From positions 1-10,674 of the forward strand of contig JAGGAJ010000052.1 in assembly GCA_017889845.1 (NCBI GenBank): 10,674 nt of DNA, given 5' to 3'. The DNA comes from Deltaproteobacteria bacterium. Lineage in GTDB: Bacteria > Desulfobacterota > Deferrimicrobia > Deferrimicrobiales > Deferrimicrobiaceae. Shown piece by piece: positions 5,600 through 10,674 of the stretch. The notes under the pieces were generated by a model. It was not told the DNA's origin. It made no database searches and saw only the letters and a program-made list of their open reading frames with translations. The position numbers were made by a program, and so were the translations under genes. Each line of letters opens with the position of its first letter. The first letter of the stretch is position 1.

Positions 5600-6910
5600 G
5601 TGACCCGACGCACCCGGACCGTACCCGTCGCTTCCCTTCTTCTTCTGGCCGCCCTCGCCGTCCCCGCCGCCGCGGCCGACAACGCGGCCGCGACGCCCCC
5701 CGGCCCTCCGCCGGCCCCGGTCGCCTGGACCCTCGATGAGGTGGCCGCCATCGCCCTGGCGAACCACCCGCTGGTGAAGCAGGCCGACGCGGAAATCGAC
5801 GCGGCGGCCGCCCGGAAGGGGCAGGCGGAGTCCGCCTGGTACCCCTTCGTCAACCTGTCCACCGGCTACTCCCGCAACCGGACCTTCTCCACCCAGACGG
5901 GGTTGAGCGACGTCTCGTCGAACAGTTTCGTCCGCGGCGATCTCACATGGATGCTGTACGACTTCGGGCGGACGGGCGCTTCCGTCGACCGCGCAGACGC
6001 CAATACGGCAGCCACCCGGGCGAACGCCGCCACGACGCGGGAGGACGTGGTCTTCGCCGCGAAGGTCGCCTTCTACAACATCCTGCGGGCGGAGAGGACG
6101 CTTTCGTTCCAGCGGGAGAACCTCCGCCAGAGGGAGTCGCTCCTGCGCCAGGCGACCGCTTTCTACGAGGCCGGCGTCCGGGCGAAGATCGACGTCGCCC
6201 GGGCCGAGGCGAACCTGTACGACGCCCGCGCCCAGGTGAGCCAGGTGGAGAACGACCTCCGCGTGGCGCGGATCACCCTGCTGCAGCGGATGGGAATCGA
6301 CGGCCCGGCCGACTTCCGGCTGGACGGGAAGCTCCCCGAGCTCGCGCTCCCCGGCGCCATGCCGGACTGGGTCGCGGAGGCCGAGAAGAACCGCCCCGAG
6401 CTGCACGCCCTTCTCGAGAAGGAGCGGGCCGCCACCGAGTCGTTCCGGCTCGCGCGATCGGACTATTACCCCTTCCTCACGGGGAGCGCCGGGGTCGGGT
6501 ACGGGGCGGACACCTTCCCGCTCGAGCAGAATTACGGCGCCGCCGTCACGTTGAACCTCCCGGTCTTTTCCGGGTTTCTGACCCGGGAGCAGGTCAAGGA
6601 GGCGTCGGCCACGATCTCCTCCGCCCGCCACGAGCTGACCGAGGCGAGGCGCCGCGTCCGGCTCCAGGTGGAGGCATCGGCGTACAGCGTGCAGGAGGCG
6701 CAGGAGCGGCTGGGCGCCCGGAAGAAGGAGCGGGAAGCCTCGGAGGAGAACCTCCGCCTCGCCACGGCGCGGTACGAGGTGGGCGCGGGGGACATCATCG
6801 AGATGATCGACGCCCAGACGCAGATGGTCCGCTCCGACACCGACACCGTCAACACCGCCTTCGATTACGCCGTCTCCGTCGCGTCGCTCCTGCGCGCGAT
6901 GGGCCGCTGA
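5600..6910 (+). CDS. TolC-family outer membrane efflux protein
   Basis: The 436-residue protein starts at GTG 5600, five bases after a perfect AGGAGG, and has a classical signal peptide (RR n-region, hydrophobic ASLLLLAALAVPAAA, probable cleavage near residue 26). The mature part shows the two-repeat TolC/OEP architecture: helix VAAIALANHPLVKQADAEID (48-67), beta-strand segment AWYPFVNLSTGYSR (79-92), the hallmark WMLYDFGRTG (117-126), a long alpha-helical stretch with DVVFAAKVAFYNIL, and then the second repeat with YYPFLTGSAGVGYG and LNLPVFSGF. It should form a trimeric channel spanning the outer membrane and periplasm. As first gene of the operon it can serve the EmrAB-type pump encoded next, and perhaps the RND adaptor further on. 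The length agrees with the family. Expression is expected to be controlled by the palindrome immediately upstream. Confidence 0.92.
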   Translation: MTRRTRTVPVASLLLLAALAVPAAAADNAAATPPGPPPAPVAWTLDEVAAIALANHPLVKQADAEIDAAAARKGQAESAWYPFVNLSTGYSRNRTFSTQTGLSDVSSNSFVRGDLTWMLYDFGRTGASVDRADANTAATRANAATTREDVVFAAKVAFYNILRAERTLSFQRENLRQRESLLRQATAFYEAGVRAKIDVARAEANLYDARAQVSQVENDLRVARITLLQRMGIDGPADFRLDGKLPELALPGAMPDWVAEAEKNRPELHALLEKERAATESFRLARSDYYPFLTGSAGVGYGADTFPLEQNYGAAVTLNLPVFSGFLTREQVKEASATISSARHELTEARRRVRLQVEASAYSVQEAQERLGARKKEREASEENLRLATARYEVGAGDIIEMIDAQTQMVRSDTDTVNTAFDYAVSVASLLRAMGR

Positions 6911-6928
6911 CCGCAGGGAGGAACCGCC

Positions 6929-8041
6929 GTGGCAGACGCCCCTGGGTCCCCCGCGGCACCCGGACCGCCGCCCCCGAACCCGCGGAAGCGGACGGCGATC
7001 GCCATCTTCCTCGCCGTCCTCGCCGCGACGGTCGTCTCCGGCTTCGCGTACTGGAAATACCGGCAGTCCCGCATCGCCACCGACGACGCCTTCGTCGAGG
7101 GGAGGATCCACCTGGTCTCCCCGCGGATCCAGGGAACGGTAGCCGAGGTGCGGGTGGGGGACAACCAGCCGGTGAAAGCGGGGGAGGAGCTCCTCCTCAT
7201 CGATCCGGAGCCGTTCGACGTCCGCGAGACCGCTGCGGCCTCCGCCGTCACCGGGAGTGCGGCGGACCTGGTCGCCGCGCGCAAGGACCTGGAGGCGGCG
7301 AAGGCCCAGCTCCTGCAGCTTTCGGCCGGAATCCAGGCAGCCCGGGCGAGGACCGCCTATTCCGCGGCCCGCCGTTCGCAGGCGTCCCGGGACGCGGCGC
7401 GGATGAAGCAGCTCTTCGACCGGGAAGTCGTCAGCCGGGAAGTGTACGAGAGGGCACAGACGGACGCGGAAACCGCGAAGGCGCAGGACGACCTGGCGAA
7501 GGAGGAATTGGCGCTCGCGGAAGCGGCGGTCCCGACGCAGGAGGCGCAGATCGCCCAGCGCGAGGCCCGCGTCGCCCAGCAGCAGGCCCAGTTCCGCCAG
7601 CGGGAGTCCGCCCTGGCGGAGGCGAAGCTGTTCCGCCGGTACACCGCCGTTCTCTCCCCCGCGGACGGGTATGTCACCCGGAAGAGCGTGGAGGTGGGGC
7701 AGGTCGTCTCCCCCGGCCAGTCGCTCCTCGCCGTCGCAGCGCTGGACAACGTGTGGGTGGTGGCGAACTACAAGGAAACCGACATCGAGCGGATCCGCCC
7801 GGGACAGGATGTGGACATCCGCGTGGACACGTACCGGGGGAAGAAGTTCCTGGGAAAAGTGGACAGCATCATGGCGGGCACCGGCTCCGTCTTCTCCCTC
7901 TTTCCCCCGGAGAACGCCACGGGGAACTACGTGAAGGTGGTGCAGCGCGTGCCGGTGAAGATCGTCCTCTCCCGGGGGGAGGACCCGGAGCACGTGCTGC
8001 GGATCGGCATGTCCGTCGTCCCCACGGTGCGGGTACGGTAA
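6929..8041 (+). CDS. EmrA/HlyD-type membrane fusion protein (efflux adaptor)
   Basis: The GTG at 6929 follows GGGAGGAA (6916-6923), 18 bases after the outer-membrane gene. The 370-residue product has a Pro-rich cytoplasmic tail, one N-terminal membrane anchor (about 22-41), a first biotinyl-lipoyl half with TDDAFVEGRIHLVSPRIQGT (51-70), a long Ala/Gln/Glu-rich coiled-coil hairpin (about 100-235), the second lipoyl half SPADGYVTRKSVEVGQVV (243-260) and a beta-barrel region. The segment GTGSVFSLFPPENATGNYVK (317-336) is diagnostic of EmrA-like partners of MFS pumps, not of RND adaptors. It bridges the inner-membrane pump to the TolC-like channel. Partners encoded on both sides make the tripartite assignment strong; the exported compound is unknown. 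Confidence 0.93.
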   Translation: MADAPGSPAAPGPPPPNPRKRTAIAIFLAVLAATVVSGFAYWKYRQSRIATDDAFVEGRIHLVSPRIQGTVAEVRVGDNQPVKAGEELLLIDPEPFDVRETAAASAVTGSAADLVAARKDLEAAKAQLLQLSAGIQAARARTAYSAARRSQASRDAARMKQLFDREVVSREVYERAQTDAETAKAQDDLAKEELALAEAAVPTQEAQIAQREARVAQQQAQFRQRESALAEAKLFRRYTAVLSPADGYVTRKSVEVGQVVSPGQSLLAVAALDNVWVVANYKETDIERIRPGQDVDIRVDTYRGKKFLGKVDSIMAGTGSVFSLFPPENATGNYVKVVQRVPVKIVLSRGEDPEHVLRIGMSVVPTVRVR

Positions 8042-8047
8042 CGACCG

Positions 8048-9637
8048 ATGAACGGGCAGGGAGGGCCGTTCGGCAGCGCCGCCGGCGCGCCCGGCGAGAG
8101 CAGCAAGTGGATCGTCGCCGTCACCGTGATGCTGCCGACGCTGATCGAGATCATCGACACCAGCGTCGCCAACGTCGCCCTCGACCACATCCGCGGCTCC
8201 CTCTCCTCGGGCATCGACGAGTCCGCGTGGGTCCTGACCTCCTACCTCGTCTCCAACGCGATCATCATCCCGATGACGGGGTGGCTCGCCCGGACCTTCG
8301 GCCGGAAGCGGTACCTCACCTTCTCCGTCCTCCTGTTCACCTTCGCCTCCCTGCTGTGCGGATCGTCCACGAGCCTGGGAATGCTCGTCTTCTTCCGCGT
8401 CCTCCAGGGGATCGGCGGGGGGGCGCTGCAACCGATGTCGCAGGCGATCCTGCTGGAGACGTTTCCGCCGCGGGAGCACGGGATGGCGATGGCCATCTTC
8501 GGCGTCGGCGCCATGTTCGGTCCCATCGCGGGCCCGCTGATGGGCGGGTACATCACGGACGCCCTGTCGTGGCGGTGGATCTTCTATGTGAACATCCCCA
8601 TCGGGCTCCTCGCCGTTTTCATGGTCTCCCTCTTCATCCACGATCCGCCGTACCTCCGGCAGCGCAGCGGCGAGAAGGTGGACACCTGGGGGATCGCCCT
8701 CCTGACCGTGTGGGTCGGCGCGCTGCAGATCGTGGTGGACAAGGGGCAGCGGGAGGACTGGTTCCAGTCCGACTTCATCCTCGTATTGAGCGCCGTGGCG
8801 GCCCTGGCGCTGCTCCTGTTCGTCATCGTGGAACTCTTCGTCGCCGAGCACCCCGTGGTGGACCTGCGGGCGTTCCGGAACCTCTCCTTCGCCAGCGGCA
8901 ACGTGGTGATGTTCGTCGCCTTCTTCAACCTCCTCGGGAGCATCGTCCTGCTCCCCCTGTACGCCCAGCTGCTGCTGGGGTACACCGCGACCCTTGCGGG
9001 GCTGGTCCTCTCCCCCGGGGGGGTCGCCACGCTCGTCACGATGCCGATCGTGGGAAAGGTCATCTCCCGGCACAACCCGAAGTACGTGCTGCTGCTCGGG
9101 GTCCTGCTGTGCTCCTTCTCCACGTGGACGATGTCGAATTTCTCCCTCACCGCGGACTTCGGTTCCCTGCTGGGCCCCCGGATCTACCTCGGCTTCGGGA
9201 TGGGGCTCCTCTTCATCCCCCTGACGACGCTCACCCTCTCCTCCGTCCCGCGGCCGCAGATGGGGAACGCCACCTCGATCTACAACCTGCTCCGGAACCT
9301 GGGGGGCTCCATCGGCGTGGCCTTCTCCGCCACGATGTTCGCCCGCCGCGCCCAGGTCCACCAGAGCCGGATCGTGGAGCACCTGACCACCTTCGACGAG
9401 GAACTCCGCGCCGCCGTGGCGAAGGGGCAGGCGCTGCTGCCGTCCCGCGGGATCCACGAGGCGCTGGCGGAGAACACGGCCCTGAGGAGGATCTACGCGC
9501 AGGTGGTCCGCCAGGCCACGATGCTCGGATTCAACGACGCCTTCTACGTACTGTCCGTGATGATGGCGTGCGTCCTGCCGCTGCTGCTCCTTCTCCGCCG
9601 GCCGGCGCACCAGACCGCCCCCGGGGCGGGGCACTGA
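8048..9637 (+). CDS. EmrB/QacA-type DHA2 drug:H+ antiporter
   Basis: This 529-residue inner-membrane protein has the length of DHA2 (14-TM) MFS exporters. TM1 carries the DHA2 signature IEIIDTSVANVAL (33-45). Motif A is GWLARTFGRKRYL (78-90), the LQGIGGGALQPMSQ stretch is at 119-132, and the antiporter motif C reads GVGAMFGPIAGPLMGGYI (152-169), followed by SWRWIFYVNIPIG (174-186). The start codon lies six bases after the EmrA-type stop with no obvious Shine-Dalgarno sequence, so translational coupling is likely. Together with the two upstream genes it forms an EmrAB-TolC type proton-driven exporter of hydrophobic toxic compounds. Specificity cannot be read from sequence. Confidence 0.94.
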   Translation: MNGQGGPFGSAAGAPGESSKWIVAVTVMLPTLIEIIDTSVANVALDHIRGSLSSGIDESAWVLTSYLVSNAIIIPMTGWLARTFGRKRYLTFSVLLFTFASLLCGSSTSLGMLVFFRVLQGIGGGALQPMSQAILLETFPPREHGMAMAIFGVGAMFGPIAGPLMGGYITDALSWRWIFYVNIPIGLLAVFMVSLFIHDPPYLRQRSGEKVDTWGIALLTVWVGALQIVVDKGQREDWFQSDFILVLSAVAALALLLFVIVELFVAEHPVVDLRAFRNLSFASGNVVMFVAFFNLLGSIVLLPLYAQLLLGYTATLAGLVLSPGGVATLVTMPIVGKVISRHNPKYVLLLGVLLCSFSTWTMSNFSLTADFGSLLGPRIYLGFGMGLLFIPLTTLTLSSVPRPQMGNATSIYNLLRNLGGSIGVAFSATMFARRAQVHQSRIVEHLTTFDEELRAAVAKGQALLPSRGIHEALAENTALRRIYAQVVRQATMLGFNDAFYVLSVMMACVLPLLLLLRRPAHQTAPGAGH

Positions 9638-9659
9638 CCATACCGGAGGGAAAACACCG

Positions 9660-10283
9660 ATGACCGACACCGCCAGGAGCCGCGCGATCCTCACCACCGC
9701 ATCCCGGCTCTTCGCAGAGAAGGGGTACGGCAACGCCACCACCTCGGAGATCGCCCGCGCGGCGGGGGTGGCGGAAGGGACGCTCTACCACCACTTCGGG
9801 AGCAAGGACGGGATCTTCCTGACCCTCTTCGACGAGACGATCGACGGGTTTCTCGCCGGGATCGAGGAGCTCCTCGGGCGGCGGACGACGGGGCGGGAGA
9901 CGCTCGCCGCCCTGGCCCGATTCCTGTTCGACTACGTGTCACGGCACCAGGAGCGGTACCTGATCCTCCTGCGGGACTTCCCGGTCCACCTGACGGTGCA
10001 GCAGTTCGCCAAGGGGTCCCCCCAGCGGGAGAAGCTCGACCGGGTCACGGAGCTCTTCTCCCGGGTCCTCGCGCGCGGGAAGGCGGACGGCACGCTGGAA
10101 CTGCCCTTCCCCGTCCGGGAGACCGCAGAGATGCTCCGCGGCACATTCTACGGGACCACGCGGCTCAAGATGCTCGGGCTGATCCAGGCGCCGTTCCCGC
10201 GGCTGGGCCGGATGGCGGAATCGTACTGGCTCAAGGCGCTCGCCTCGCGGCGCGCACCGAAAACTCCCCGGAGGACACCCTGA
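9660..10283 (+). CDS. TetR/AcrR-family transcriptional repressor
   Basis: The 207-residue protein has the normal TetR length. The N-terminal DNA-binding domain is clear: ILTTASRLFAEKGYGNAT (10-27) and the helix-turn-helix TSEIARAAGVAEGTLYHHFG (28-47), followed by SKDGIF. The C-terminal part (about 55-207) is the variable ligand-binding and dimer domain and gives no ligand clue. GGAGGG at 9645-9650 supports the ATG. It sits inside the efflux operon, downstream of the pump gene, and its TGA overlaps the next start codon by one base. The palindrome at 5568-5587 is the obvious candidate operator; binding is inferred. Confidence 0.93.
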   Translation: MTDTARSRAILTTASRLFAEKGYGNATTSEIARAAGVAEGTLYHHFGSKDGIFLTLFDETIDGFLAGIEELLGRRTTGRETLAALARFLFDYVSRHQERYLILLRDFPVHLTVQQFAKGSPQREKLDRVTELFSRVLARGKADGTLELPFPVRETAEMLRGTFYGTTRLKMLGLIQAPFPRLGRMAESYWLKALASRRAPKTPRRTP

Positions 10284-10674
10284 TGGGCATCCCCGCGTCG
10301 TGGAACCGAAAGTCCCCCGCCATCGCACTGGCGATCGTCACGCTCCTCGCCGGCTGCGGGGGGAAGGAGGCAGGGGCCCCGAAGGGGGACAACACATCCC
10401 GGCAGGGCGGCCCGGGCGAGGAGATCTCCGTCGCCGCGGCGCCCGCGCTGCGCACCCCGATCCCGCGGAAGATCGAGTTCGTGGGCTCCCTGGCCGGCGT
10501 CGAGCAGGTGACCCTCTCCTCCGAGGTGGAGGGGACGGTGGAGAAGGTCCACGCGGACCTGGGCGACCCGGTGCGCAAGGGGCAGACCCTGGCCTCCCTC
10601 GTACAGGACGAGTTCGTCTTCCGCAGGGACCAGGCGCGGGCCGAAACCGCCCAGATCGCGGCGAAGCTGGGGAT
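10283..10674 (+). CDS. RND efflux periplasmic adaptor lipoprotein, N-terminal part (truncated by window end)
   Basis: The ATG at 10283 shares its A with the TGA of tetR, and GGAGG at 10270-10274 is well placed, so coupled translation is likely. About 130 residues are visible. A signal sequence ends in the lipobox LLAGC (residues 21-25), predicting lipidation and inner-membrane anchoring. A Gly/Lys/Glu-rich linker follows, then the adaptor core: PIPRKIEFVGSLAGVEQVTL, then SSEVEGTVEKVHADLGDPVR and KGQTLASL, the first lipoyl half of AcrA/MexA-type membrane fusion proteins. The Gln/Ala-rich end begins the coiled-coil hairpin. An RND pump gene would be expected just downstream, outside the window. 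Confidence 0.88.
   Translation, partial: MGIPASWNRKSPAIALAIVTLLAGCGGKEAGAPKGDNTSRQGGPGEEISVAAAPALRTPIPRKIEFVGSLAGVEQVTLSSEVEGTVEKVHADLGDPVRKGQTLASLVQDEFVFRRDQARAETAQIAAKLG

Noticed and set aside
5947..9663. Long + strand frame (about 1238 codons) overlapping the efflux genes
   Set aside because: It is out of frame with the TolC, EmrA and EmrB-type genes, has low-complexity Arg/Gly/Pro composition and shows no family motifs; it is a composition shadow.
5552..9742. Very long open frame on the minus strand (about 1396 codons)
   Set aside because: It runs antisense to five well-identified genes; its Arg/Gly/Asp/Pro/His-rich product has no recognisable domain. Long antisense frames are expected where third codon positions are almost all G or C.
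10148..10578. Minus-strand frames near the right end as a divergent gene
   Set aside because: They lie opposite the tetR end and the RND adaptor start, whose lipobox and lipoyl motifs are clear on the + strand.

Overview
The window is very GC-rich and gene-dense, with short gaps, many GTG starts and strong Shine-Dalgarno sequences. All ten supported genes lie on the + strand. The gene families (MauG/CcpA-type di-heme cytochrome, EpmA/GenX-like synthetase, Tat-exported multicopper oxidase with an Sco-like partner, EmrAB-TolC-type efflux set, RND adaptor) point to a Gram-negative bacterium with an outer membrane. A GC-rich deltaproteobacterium (Desulfobacterota/Geobacter-like) is my best guess. 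That is inference from gene style; there is no rRNA or marker gene here.

Region 1 (1-2456): the C-terminal end of a di-heme cytochrome c peroxidase-like protein, then an EpmA-like lysyl-tRNA-synthetase paralogue, then a 12-TM MFS transporter of the fosmidomycin-resistance (Fsr) type. The synthetase starts within about 30 bases of the cytochrome stop, and the transporter start overlaps the synthetase stop, so these look like one transcription unit.

Region 2 (2457-5371): a 412-base regulatory gap precedes a two-gene copper module: a Tat-exported multicopper oxidase with all expected copper ligands, and a Tat-exported Sco1/SenC-type protein with an altered Cys motif. The gap holds an AT-rich island with a perfect dyad, two competing promoter candidates (sigma70-like and sigma54-like), and a leader with a repeated CCGATC-containing element and small hairpins.

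Region 3 (5372-10674): a stem-loop and then a well-formed promoter whose probable start site is covered by a near-perfect 20-bp palindrome. Behind it run a TolC-family outer-membrane factor, an EmrA-type adaptor, an EmrB-type 14-TM pump and a TetR-family regulator. A lipoprotein RND adaptor follows, overlapping the tetR stop by one base and cut by the window end. The simplest reading is a self-regulated efflux operon: the TetR protein binds the palindrome and represses the whole set until a toxic ligand releases it. The operon appears to join an MFS tripartite pump to a following RND pump.

I found no IS element, CRISPR array, tRNA or rRNA. No clearly new system is proven. The best candidates for a second look are the palindrome/promoter, the MFS-plus-RND composite operon, the CX5C Sco-like protein and the repeated leader of the oxidase gene.
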